Of a stretch of 64,000 bases of DNA, positions 28,201 through 41,000 are shown piece by piece. This stretch comes from Sipunculus nudus (Eukaryota; Annelida; Sipuncula; Golfingiida; Sipunculidae). The notes under the pieces are model-generated. The model did no database searches, was not told where the DNA came from, and saw only the letters and a list, made by a program, of their open reading frames with translations. The position numbers were made by a program, and so were the translations under genes. The stretch spans positions 40,582,973 to 40,646,972 of the forward strand of contig CM049319.1 in the NCBI GenBank assembly GCA_026874595.1. The letters are read 5' to 3'. The first letter of the stretch is position 1, and every line of letters begins with the position of its first letter.

Positions 28201-29764
28201 CATGTTTTATTTGCAGGATGTGATATGGAACGAGACCGTTTCTCTGGATGATATGTTCAAATACTCCATAGTAATAGACATTCTCAAGGTAAGTTTTCTC
28301 TGTCACGCTGTCTTAGATCCCAGTGGTACGCTTGTTCTACATTCTAATATTTACACATATAATGAATTAATTATATGAGTTTATTTTTATATCGTGGGAT
28401 ATCAAATGTTAAGAATTAAAATCATAAAGGATATAAGTATGGAAAAATAGTATAGATAAAAAATAACTATAAATGTTACGGACAACGGAACTGTCTTTTT
28501 CATTAGAATCATAAAATCTGGTCACCGTTGTAAATAATCAGTGTGACATTTCATTATAAATAGCGATAGCTACGAATACTTAATCATCATATATGACTAA
28601 AATATGCCATTAATTTCTTCATCAGAGTATATATATGATTACTGGAATGTCTTATTTAAGACAACTTATTTAACAAGATGTCACATTATCAGATTTCTCC
28701 ATACCATCTGACTTTATGAAATATAACTATTTTCTGTCAACCTTAGAAAAAACTATAAAACAATTTCCCGTAGAAGAACACGAAACATCTAAATACAAAA
28801 CATTTGACCCCTTCCACACGGGTCTGCCAGCAGCCTTCCCCACGGGTCTGCCAGCAAGAATGGAGACGGACAAAAACGGGCGATTTTTCAAAACGCCTCC
28901 TTGAAAGACTGGAACTGCACATCTTCAAAAAAGAAAATGTCTTGTCCAAAATGCCCGTATTATAACATGTGCCTGCATGTTAAGTATGTGATGCTGGATG
29001 GGTTGCAAGGTGGCATCCGTTATAATTTTAGCCATAACAGTGTAATCAGCGGGGAAGATATAATTTATACCCGTCTCAGAGAACAGGACTTGTATTAACG
29101 AACCAGTGACAACATATCTTGATAACCTTACCATGAACTGATACGGGTTGCGTGAGTATATCATCATAAAGACTGATTATAACCCTTTAACATACATTGC
29201 ACGACTAGTTTACTACAGATCCACGACGGGAAACTTCCACAGGAAACTGAGCAAATTACTAGGACAGACGTGGCTGCGTCGTACGAAATTCGTGACGGAA
29301 ATTGCTGTAGTGGACCTTGTCGTAGAGTTTTTAACATATTAATTTTTGTTTGTCAGTACGTACGTTATTTGGTCAGTTTGGTCTGTCGTGTCAAGATTGA
29401 CCGACGGATTTCGTACAATTAGCATGTAATCTGTGGCCCTCAGAAGCATTGCATTTTTTTAACACATTCGCTGCCCAGCCAAATATTCCCCCAGTGCCAG
29501 GGCCTGAAACATTCTCCGGGAGGTCTGGGTGAGTTAGTTCTAGGTGTGAAATGCTGATAACGAGGGTGTGTAGTCCACCTGGTCCAAGGGCCATAAACTT
29601 GCTTGAGGTGTTATTCACAGAAGGATGTCATAACCCTGTTCGGCCTAATTAACAAATTAGGCCTACGGCCAGAAAGGACTTCAAAGGAAACAAGTGCACA
29701 CAAACACAGATACGCCCTCACATGCACAAATATATATATATATATATATGTATAATTTATATAC

Positions 29765-29811
<47 letters not shown>

Positions 29812-31965
29812 GAGAAAGAGAGAGAAAGAATTCATATGTTTACACCAGGACCGAGAAAGTCCAGCGGTTCATGCAATAGCGGCTCCTGTACACACTTGGA
29901 TCGACCTTCGATATATTAGTTGAAATAATAGATGAAGCTTTATAAAACGTCACAGTTAAGAATGTTCACGGCTCCGTGACGACGTCTAAGATACTGGTAC
30001 GATATTTCCAAGTTTATCTGCGACTTGTGGACGATACTCCTACGATCATTCAATTTTGCTACGGATTGTTAGATAGCTATATATGTGATATATAGCTTTT
30101 GTACTGTCACAAAGAAGACGATATTAGTAAAAGGACACCATAACAACACTTAACTCAACTTCTCCAGATATTTTAATTTGACAAAAGTTATCCAGTTTAA
30201 AACACTGATAATATATGTCTCATTTGATTTGAGTAATTAGACAATTACGACTTATTTATATGGTGGCAAATACGACGTTAACTTCATTAAGTCCAAGTAG
30301 ACGACCGTCTTAATCAGATGTAAAATATCTGTATTCTCAAAATATTGGTTAAAATATCTTATTGATTCAGCTCTTAATGTGATATAAGATTCTGTTAATA
30401 TCAATTTGTGTTAGGCTCAGTTTATTCTCCCATAGTAAAATAGGAAAATTTATAATTTATTATATTGACCATTTGTTTAAATATGACGAAACTGTATAAT
30501 TTTGTTCAAATTTATTTTGTCAACCAATATCCACGATAAAAAATTCTTTAAAACAAATTTACGAAACTACATGGTTTATTCACTGCAAAAACTTCTTGTT
30601 TGTTTACAAAGAAGTTACAAATTACAAAGGAAACGTAATTTGATTCAGCTTCTTCAAATTATTTTGGTTCAAATTTAGTTGGAACCAATAACCACAATAC
30701 AAATCTTCTTTAAAACAAATTTACAAATCTACACAGTGTTCTTACTTCTAAACCTTATTCCTCATTGGAAAGAAGTTAAAAATCACTAAGAAAATAAAAT
30801 TTCCGTTACATTATGATGTCAGTTCTATATGATTCGTCACCAAATTCGTGGAAGTAGGAGGGGGCTTTATGAACGTGACTCTCTCTTGAGAGGTTCTTGT
30901 GGTAGTCGTATTGTAGTCGTGTTGAAGTCGTGTCGATGTCGTTGTCCTTCGGGAGCATTCGTGACATTGTTTTACATCACGAATTTACAAGAATTATGAA
31001 GACTCTCATACGACTCACCAAGAAACTGTTACGACTTAGCTACGACTTGTGACGACAAAGCTTAATTTTTGAACATTTCAAAAATAGCGCCACGAATTCT
31101 GAGTGCTCAAGACCTCGCTACCGAATGTTCAAGACATCATCTACGACACTCCCACGACGTCTCTACGAATTTTAATGATGTAAGTTCGTGGCGATTCGGC
31201 GTCAAATTCGTGAAAGTGGGAACGGGGCTTTAAACAGTTCTGTTATTGTCCCACGACAGTCCTACGAATATTCCATAATCGCACGGTATGTGTGAGACTG
31301 TGCCCCACGTTAACTCAAACACAGTCATACGAATGTTCCACCATCGCAAGGTATGTCTGAGACTGTAGTGGGTTAAACCAATAGCTGTATTTCTATCTTA
31401 CGACAGTCCCACAGCTGATGTGAAAATGTTTTATACTCCATCACCGCTTTATATATACTGGATTGTTTTGATGTCTTTGCTGAGCGAACGAAAAGATTGT
31501 CATACGACACCAAAGCATGACAAGATTTTTTTCTTCTTGCGACGATCGTAGGGGTTCATATGACTGTCATCAAGACATTGTCTGATTTCACTTCGACAGC
31601 CATAACCCATTTTCCCACGACATTCATACAACACATATTTTATGTGTGAACGCTCCTACAAAACTTTGAATCCACCCCCTTAAAAACCTAGGTCTCTCCC
31701 TTCTATTGCTTGATCACAAATGAAAGCGAATCGTGAGTTTTATGGGAAGATGGTCGAGGTGGATTTAACATAACTTCGCCGAGTAAAGCAAAATAATCTG
31801 CCAGTCCGTTTATTTGCACACTTATAGAAAAACAGGAGACTGAGCATACTCGGGTCTGACGTACTCAGTTAATATGAAACTGAACTAGCTTTTCATCCAT
31901 TGGACTAAGAACTCAACGCTTGTCACTGAGCACCACAGTTATTAGCATATCATCCTAACTCTGCC

Positions 31966-32003
<38 letters not shown>

Positions 32004-35000
32004 ATTGGTGTGTAATTTATCGTGAGATAACCGAATAGAGTTGTATTACACAGGGCATTGTATACCTGCATTCAACATCTGTGCGTTGCCATGGTAACCT
32101 GAAAAGTAGCAACGTGGTGATAGATGGACGCTGGTCCTGCAAACTGACGGATTTCGGATTGACTAAACTTCTCGAGGGACAAGAAGAAGACCCGGAGCGG
32201 TCTGACTACGCAAAATACAGTGGTCAGTGTGTGTTAGTTATAGCGGGGGTTACATTGGTCAGTGTGTGTTGGTCATGGCGGGGGTTACAGTGGTAAGTAG
32301 GTGTTAGTTATAGCTGGGGTTACATTTGTCACTGTGTGGTGGTCATGGCGGGTGTAACCGTGGTCACTGTTTGTTGGTTATGGCGGGAGTTACAGTGGTC
32401 AGTGTGTTTTAGTTATGGCGGGGTTTACAGTGGTCAGTGGAGGTCGATTATGGCGGGTTTACAGTATTCAATGAGAGTTGCTTTTGGCGGGTATTAAAGT
32501 GGTCGATCAGGGATGGTTAGGATTCATTGGTTATTGAGCTTTAGTTATACAGTATAGTAGCATCCACCACGGCACGTTTGAGGGTAATTGTTAAAACTTT
32601 AGGGGGGTATAATGTTCAGTATACAGTATGCCTTCTTAACGTGTTCTCCAAGGACTCCTTCATGTGAAGTAAAGTTGGTAAATTGATTGCACATCATCTG
32701 TGACTCGTTAATAATAAAACATTATTAAGCAAATTTACAACTGTTAACATTTGCTCCGATTAGCTGAACTAGGATCCTAATATATTCATATTTTGCCCAT
32801 ATAATTGCTATATATGGAAGTCCTCTCTAATGAAATTAGCAATTTCATTTGCTAATTTACAAGTGTGTTTCCGATTAATTGCAGCAGATTGTTTGTACTG
32901 ATAGAGTAACATCGTGCAAACTTTGTTTTATCCCCTTTATTTAGCTCAGTTCTGGTGTGCACCAGAGATACTTCGAGCTCAAGACAGCCAGAGCTTGCCC
33001 AAAGGTGATGCCCGACAACCGGCAGACTTGTATAGTGTGGGTATCATCATCAAAGAAACATTTGCAAGAAACGGGCCTTATTCAGAACACGACGAGGATA
33101 TGTCCCCAGAGGGTGAGTAGTTCAAAACACAAATCGTACATGTCCCCAGAGGATGTGTAGTTCAATACACAAATAGTACATGTCCCCAGAGGATGTGTAG
33201 TTCAAAACACAAATAGTACATGTCCTCAGAGGATAATTAGTTCAAAACACAAACAGGACGTACCCAGAGGGTAATTAGTTCAGGACCCAAATAGTATATG
33301 TCCAATTAGAATGAGTAGTTCAGAACACAATTAGGACGTCCTCAAAGGCTAAATTGCTCAAAATACAAATAAAAAGTCCCGACAGGAAGAATAATTCAGA
33401 ACACAAATAGGACATCTTCTCAAAGGTTGAGTAGTTCAGGACACAAACAGGACATGTCCTCAGAGGGAGAGTAGTTCAGGACACAAATAGGACGTCCCCA
33501 GTTAGTCAGTAATTCAGAACATGTATTAGACATGTCCCCAAAGGGTAAGTAGTTCAGAACGCAATAGAACCTGTCTTCAGAGAGTAAGTAGCTCAGAGGG
33601 TGAGTAGTTAAGGATAAAAAATTTGACGTCCGAAGAGAGTAAGTAATTCAGAACACATAAAGGTCATGGCCTAAGAGGGCGAGTAGTTCAGGACAAAAAT
33701 AGGACATTTCCTAAGATGGTAAGTAGGTCAAGGTATATACAACGTCCCCGACAGTAAGAAGTTAGAACAAAAATAAGACATGTCCACAGAGGCTGAGTAG
33801 TTCAGAACACAAGTAGGACATGTCCTCTGAGGGTGAGTAGTTCAGAACTCGAACAGAACATTGCCTCAGAATGTGAGTAGTTCAGGACACAAAAAGAATG
33901 CCCCCAGATAGTTAGTAGCTAAGCACACAAATAAGACATGCCCTCAGGAGGTGAGTAGTTCAGAACACAAGTAGGACATGTCCTCTGAGGGTGAGTAGTT
34001 CAGGACACAAATAGAATGCCCCCAGATAGTTAGTAGCTAAGGACACAAATAAGACATGTCCTCAGAGGGAAGGAGTTCAGAGCACAAGTAGGAATGTCCT
34101 CCGAGGGTAAGCAGTTCGGCACACACATAGGACGTCCCAAATGGTTAGTAGTTCTGAACACAAATAGGACATGTCCTCAGAGTGTGAGTAGTTCAGAACA
34201 CAAATAGGACATGTTCCCAGAGGGTGAGTAGTTCAGGACACAAATAGGACATGTTCCCAAAGGGAGTGTAGTTCAGGACACAATTAGAACATGTTCCCAG
34301 AGGGAGAGTAGTTCAGGACACAAATAGGACATGTTCCCAGAGGGAGAGTAGTTCAGGACATAAATAGGACATGTTCCCAGAGGGAGAGTAGTTCAGGACA
34401 TAAATAGGACATGTATCCAGAAGGAGAGTAGTTTATTAGTGTCACCAGTTAGGAAGTAGTTTAAAACACGAATAAAACATTTCCCCAAAGGGTAAGTAGC
34501 TCAGAACACAAGTAGGACATGTCCTCAGAGGATAATTTGTTCAAATCACAAATAGGACACCCCCAGAGGGAAAATAGTTCAACAGATAGTTTATAGCTAG
34601 AATAGCTAGCTACAATCTGATGAGTAGTTCACAACACAAGTAGGACATGTCTCAGTGTGTGAGTAGTTCAGAACACAAGTAGGACATGTCTTCTGAGGGT
34701 TAGTAGCTAAGCACACAAACAAGACATGTCCTCAGGGGATAAGTAGTTCAGAACACAAGTAGGACATGTCCTCTGAGGGTAAGTATTTTAGAACTCAGAT
34801 AGGACATGTCCTCTGAGGATGAGTAGTTCAGGACACAAATAGAATGCCCCCAGATAGTTAGTAGCTAAGCAAACAAATAAGAAATGCCTTCAGGAGGTGA
34901 GAAGTTCAGAACACAAGTAGGACATGTCCTCTGAGGGTAAGTAGTTCAGAACTCAAAAAGGACATAACCCCAGAGGGTGAGTGGTTTAGGACACAGATAG

Positions 35001-38000
35001 GATATGTTCTCAGGGGGTAAGTAGTTCAGTAAAAAAGGAGGAATGTCCTCAATGGATTAGTTCATGACACAAGTGTGAGTGTCCTCAGAGGGTGGGTAGT
35101 TCATGACACAAGTGGGAATGTCCTCCGAGGGTAAGCAGTTCAGGACACAAATAGGACATGTCCTCAGAGGGAAGGAGTTCAGAACACAAGTAGGAATGTC
35201 GTCCGAGGGTAAGCAGTTCGGCACACACATAGGACGTCCCAAATGGTTAGTAGTTCTGAACACAAATAGGACATGTCCTCAGAGTGTGAGTAGTTCAGAA
35301 CACAAATAGGACATGTTCCCAGAGGGTGAGTAGTTCAGGACACAAATAGGACATGTTCCCAAAGGGAGTGTAGTTCAGGACACAATAAGAACATGTTCCC
35401 AGAGGGAGAGTAGTTCAGGACACAAATAGGACATGTTCCCAGAGGGAGAGTAGTTCAGGACATAAATAGGACATGTATCCAGAAGGAGAGTAGTTTATTA
35501 GTGTCACCAGTTAGGAAGTAGTTTAAAACACGTATAAAACATTTTCCCCAAAGGGTAAGTAGCTCAGAACACAAGTAGGACATGTCCTCAAAGGATAATT
35601 TGTTCAAATCACAAATAGGACACCCCCAGAGGGAAAATAGTTCAACAGATAGTTTATAGCTAGAATAGCTAGCTACAATCTGATGAGTAGTTCACGACAC
35701 AAGAAGGACATGTCTCAGTGTGTGAGTAGTTCAGAACACAAGTAGGACATGTCTTCTGAGGGTTAGTAGCTAAGCACACAAACAAGACATGTCCTCAGGG
35801 GATAAGTAGTTCAGAACACAAGTAGGACATGTCCTCTGAGGGTAAGTATTATAGAACTCGGATAGGACATGTCCTCTGGAGATGAGTAGTTCAGGACAAT
35901 TAAACAAATAGAATGCCCCCAGATAGTTAGTAGCTAAGCAAACAAATAAGAAATGCCTTCAGGAGGTGAGAAGTTCAGAACACAAGTAGGACATGTCCTC
36001 TGAGGGTAAGTAGTTCAGAACTCAAAAAGGACATAACCCCAGAGGGTGAGTGGTTTAGGACACAGATAGGACATGTTCTCAGGGGGTAAGTAGTTCAGTA
36101 AAAAAGGAGGAATGTCCTCAATGGATTAGTTCATGACACAAGTGTGAGTGTCCTCAGAGGGTGGGTAGTTCATGACACAAGTGGGAATGTCCTCCGAGGG
36201 TAAGCAGTTCAGGACACAAATAGGACATGTCCTAGTGTGCGAATAGTTCAGGATATATAAAGGACATTCCCAGTAGTAAGTAGTAAGTGGTTCAGAACAC
36301 AAATAAGACACACAGAGGGAAAGTAGTTCAGAACCTCAAGTACGTATATCCTCAGAGGATAAGAAGTTCAGGACACAAGCAGGAGTGTCCTCACAGGGTA
36401 AGTAGTTCAGGACACAAGCAGGAGTGACCTCAGAGGATAAGTACTTCAGGACACAAGAAGAAGTGTCCTCAGAGGATAAGTACTTCAGGACACAAGTAGG
36501 AGTGTCCTCAGAGGATAAGTAGTTCAGGACAAAAGTAGGAGTGTCCTCAGAGGATAAGTAGTTCAGGACAAAAGCAGGAGTGTCTTCAGAGAATAAGTAC
36601 TTCAGGACACAAGTAGGAGTGTCCTCAGAGGATAAGTACCTCAGGACACAAGCAGGAGTGTCCTCAGATGGCAAGTGGTTCAGGACACAAGCAGGAGTGT
36701 CCTCAGAGGATAAGTACTTCAGGACACAAGTAGGAGTGTCCTCAGAGGTTAAGTACTTCAGGACAAAAGTAGGAGTGTCCTCAGAGGATAAGTAGTTCAG
36801 GACAAAAGTAGGAGTGTCCTCAGAGGATAAGTACTTCAGGACACAAGTAGGAGTGTCCTCAGAGGATAAGTACCTCAGGACACAAGCAGGAGTGTCCTCA
36901 GATGGCAAGTGGTTCAGGACACAAGCAGGAGTGTCCTCAGAGGATAAGTACTTCAGGACACAAGTAGGAGTGTCCTCAGAGGTTAAGTACTTCAGGACAA
37001 AAGTAGGAGTGTCCTCAGAGGATAAGTAGTTCAGGGCACAAGCAGGAGTGTCTTCAGAGGATAAGTACTTCAGGACACAAGTAGGAGTGTCCTCAGAGGA
37101 TAAGTACCTCAGGACACAAGTAGGAGTGTCCTCAGAGGATAAGTAGTTCAGGACACAAGCAGGAGTGTCCTCAGAGTATAAGTAGTTCAGGACACAAGCA
37201 GGAGTGTCCTAAGCAGGTAAGTTGTTCAGGACACAAGTAGGAGTGTCCTCAGCAGGTAAGTTGTTCAGGACACAAGTAGGAATGTCCTCAGAGGGAAAGT
37301 AGTTCAGGACACAAGGTGACCCAACATACCTCTAGCTTTTTATTAGAGTCGAGGGGCAAGGGGGGTAGCAGGGGATTAAAAACAATAACGCCACCTGCCC
37401 CCCCCGCCCCCTCTTGTCAAAAGCAATACACCTACTCGTAAATTTAAATTCATCACCAGACGGCCAGAACTACAATATGTAGGGATATTGGTTGATTCTT
37501 ATAATAAATTCTACTTGTCTGATTCTCGGTAAATTTGTGCTTTATGAGTGTAAATTTGAAAAAAAAAACTAAATAGTTCTTTTACAGGGGCCTCCATACA
37601 TCATACAATCATTTTTCAAATACTTGAACTGTTATTTAGGGCAAAGAACTTATATGAATTAGACTACAAATATTGTATCAACAAAATTTCATCAAATCCG
37701 TGTTGCAACATAAAGCACTCACACAACAACTAGGCTCGCCTACAAAACCAATCATCCCATACTCTGAAAATCTTCATTGTTTTACTTAAATTCTTTGAAA
37801 ACATTAAGCGGTATCGAGTATTAAATCAATTTAAAACAAATGCCTGATGCCCACCCGGCCACTAGGGTTAATGAATGAAAATAATTCTTACTTGAGATTT
37901 GACTTGAGAAGCTAATGAAGTTGTATAGTGTCTGTCGTTTTACTGATGATGAATTTAAATAGCGAGGGGGGTATTTTGAGCCCGTTTGTTACCAAGCAAC

Positions 38001-41000
38001 CTCGACAAAGGAATTAAGTAAAGTTAGATCAACCACACCATCCACGAGAAAGGGCTGGTGTTGACCGTCAGAATGGACACCTCATTTGGTTGTCATTGTC
38101 ACCGTCCCTATCTTCCGTGACTTTCACGTCACCGTGACGCCGAAAGAACGTTAGTTACTCACTATAGTTAATTTCCGCGGGATATTTCAAAAGGCTCTGA
38201 AGTAATTTAATAAATATTTGGAGGAAAATGGGTTCTTTGGCGAGGAAGAAATAATTAAATTTTGGGGTGAATCTGCTTATTTATTACCTGTAGAAAATAC
38301 ACGAGGAAGTAGGCAAAACGGGGTGAATATTGATGGATCTAGATCCACACATTAAACATCACATTCATTGCACCGATCTCCAAACAATTTGACTTTTCTA
38401 CTTTCTCTAATGGACCACCCATTCACGAAATGTTATCGTATTGAGAACTTTTGACGGTATGATTCGGACACTCACACATACACATGGATTTGCTTGCCAT
38501 TTTCCGGTGTACACATGTTATCCGGATATGAACTACCTGATTTCAGATCCTTTTTTTTATCCCCCCCCCCCCCCCCCCGCCTGACTTGATTGAAGCAAAT
38601 GGTGGTTAATGACACTCAGGCAAACATACATTACTAAAATTGTTTTAATCCTTTTTCTATATAGACTACAGATGCAATGCTAAAATGGCATCACCTGTAT
38701 TTTGTGAAGCACACGCATTCGCAGACGCGTTTGGAAATTTGTGTCCATTGTTTGCAACACTGTTTCCTCAAAAATATAAAATACAAATTTTAGGACTCTC
38801 GTACTTAGGAGATTTATTTTAACCTCTTCCTTTTCCGACGAAGTACTCAAATATAGGAGGTACGCAAACACACCTACACAAATATGCACATAACACGGCC
38901 GATGACATAACCCACTTACACCTTCTTTGGTGGGGATAACAAAAACCTTTGTCTTTGTACGAGAGCATTTTTCCAATACACTGTTTATGACAGCGTGTAC
39001 ACGAGTACCCATATTGTCCTGTTAAGCATAACCATTGCTCGATGATACAGGAAAAGGTTGATGTATTTCGTGAAAGTCAGTATTAAATATGTGTGTATAT
39101 ATTAAATTATATGTTACATCTTATTTGAATAGAAGAGAAGTGAAAAGGCCTCGGTACACACATAAGAGGAAGCCATATGTCAAGAAGAGTATTCAAAAGA
39201 TAAATAAAACACGCACTACATTTTCTAATTTTTAGAAATTATTAGTCGTGTCAAAAACCCGAGTGAGCGCATGCGTCCTGCGTTGACTGACGAGGCCATA
39301 CCTAAGGGAATTGTGCCGCTAGTTGAGTCATGTTATCACGAACAGCCGCACCTGAGACCTACGGCGCAGATACTTGTCAAATCCATCAACCGAATCAACC
39401 CGAACAAGTCAGTTTTACAACCCTCCACTATCGTACTCTCAATGATTTTCATTATACGTCAGCTGTGTCAGTTCAGTTTAAATCTCATAAAGTTATTTAA
39501 GATAATCAACATTTAACTTAAGATCATACGCCCTGCCTACTGGTCTTGTTATTTACATAACATAAATATTTAAAAAGCCGTGTTGTGAATTATTTCAGCT
39601 CCAACTACAATGTGCCTGGCTGCCATTCATGATATTGGAATTGGCTTAAAACTTGCGAACATTTTATTCATGGTTAATGCATTAAGACATTTAGAGAAGA
39701 AAATAAAACTGCAAGCGAAATGTTACATAAACATAATTTTTTTTCTGTTGAAAGAAGAAAATCTTGATTTGCATGAGTATTTATGTCACGACAGGAACCG
39801 TAGTGTGATGGACAACATGATCGTGATGATGGAGAAATACTCAAACCACCTGGAGGAGATAGTTGCCGAGAGAACCCTGCAACTAGAGGAGGAAAAGAAG
39901 AAGACCGAGATGCTACTCTACCGGATGCTGCCACAGTCAGTTCACCAATAAGACACTGTGTGTGGTCAAACTGTAGGACTCCCTCAAACATAATGTACTC
40001 CAGACACTGTGTGTGGTCAAACTGTAAGACTCCCTCAAACATAATGTACTCCAGACACTGTGTGTGGTCAAACTGTAGGACTCCCTCAAACATAATGTAC
40101 TCCAGACACTGTGTGTGGTCAAACTGTAGGACTCCCTCAAACATAATGTACTCCAGACACTGTGTGTGGTCAAACTGTAGGACTCCCTCAAACATAATGT
40201 ACTCCAGACACTGTGTGGTCAAACTGTAGGACTCCCTCAAACATAATGTACTCCAGACACTGTGTGTGGTCAAACTGTAGGACTCCCTCAAACATAATGT
40301 ACTCCAGACACTGTGTGGTCAAACTGTAGGACTCCCTCAAACATAATGTACTCCAGACACTGTGTGTGGCCAAACTGTAGGACTCCCTCAAACATAATGT
40401 ACTCCAGACACTGTGTGGTCAAACTGTAGGACTCCCTCAAACATAATGTACTCCAGACACTGTGTGTGGCCAAACTGTAGGACTCCCTCAAACATAATGT
40501 ACTCCAGACACTGTGTGTAGCCAAACTGTAGGACTCCTTCAAACATAATGTACTCCAGACACTGTGTGTAGCCAAACTCTAGGACTCCCTAAAACATAAT
40601 GTACTCCAGACGCTGTGTGGTCAAACTGTAGGACTCCCTCAAACATAATGTACTCCAGACACTGTGTGTGGGCAAACTGTAGGACTCCCTCAAACATAAT
40701 GTACTCCAGACGCTGTGTGTGGTCAAACTGTAGGACTCCCTCAAACATAATGTACTCCAGACACTGTGTGTAGCCAAACTGTAGGACTCCCTCAAACATA
40801 ATGTACTCCAGACGCTGTGTGGTCAAACTGTAGGACTCCCTCAAACATAATGTACTCCAGACGCTGTGTGGTCAAACTGTAGGACTCCCTCAAACATAAT
40901 GTACTCCAGACGCTGTGTGGTCAAACTGTAGGACTCCCTCAAACATAATGTACTCCAGACACTGTGTGTGGTCAAACTGTAGGACTCCCTCAAACATAAT

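Noticed and set aside
28716-29098. Two short + strand frames with a [10 protein letters not shown] segment
   Set aside because: The Cys pattern is isolated, the frame has no flanking splice sites that fit, and the region is intronic.
36336-37029. 190-codon minus-strand frame with a 13-residue Ser/Glu/Asp repeat
   Set aside because: Product of the 39-bp period in the uniform part of an intronic array.
39610-39794. Coding extension upstream of the exon at 39795, starting at an ATG at 39610
   Set aside because: The frame is open, but the sequence before 39795 does not match the family, while joining 39407 to 39795 gives an unbroken conserved [13 protein letters not shown].
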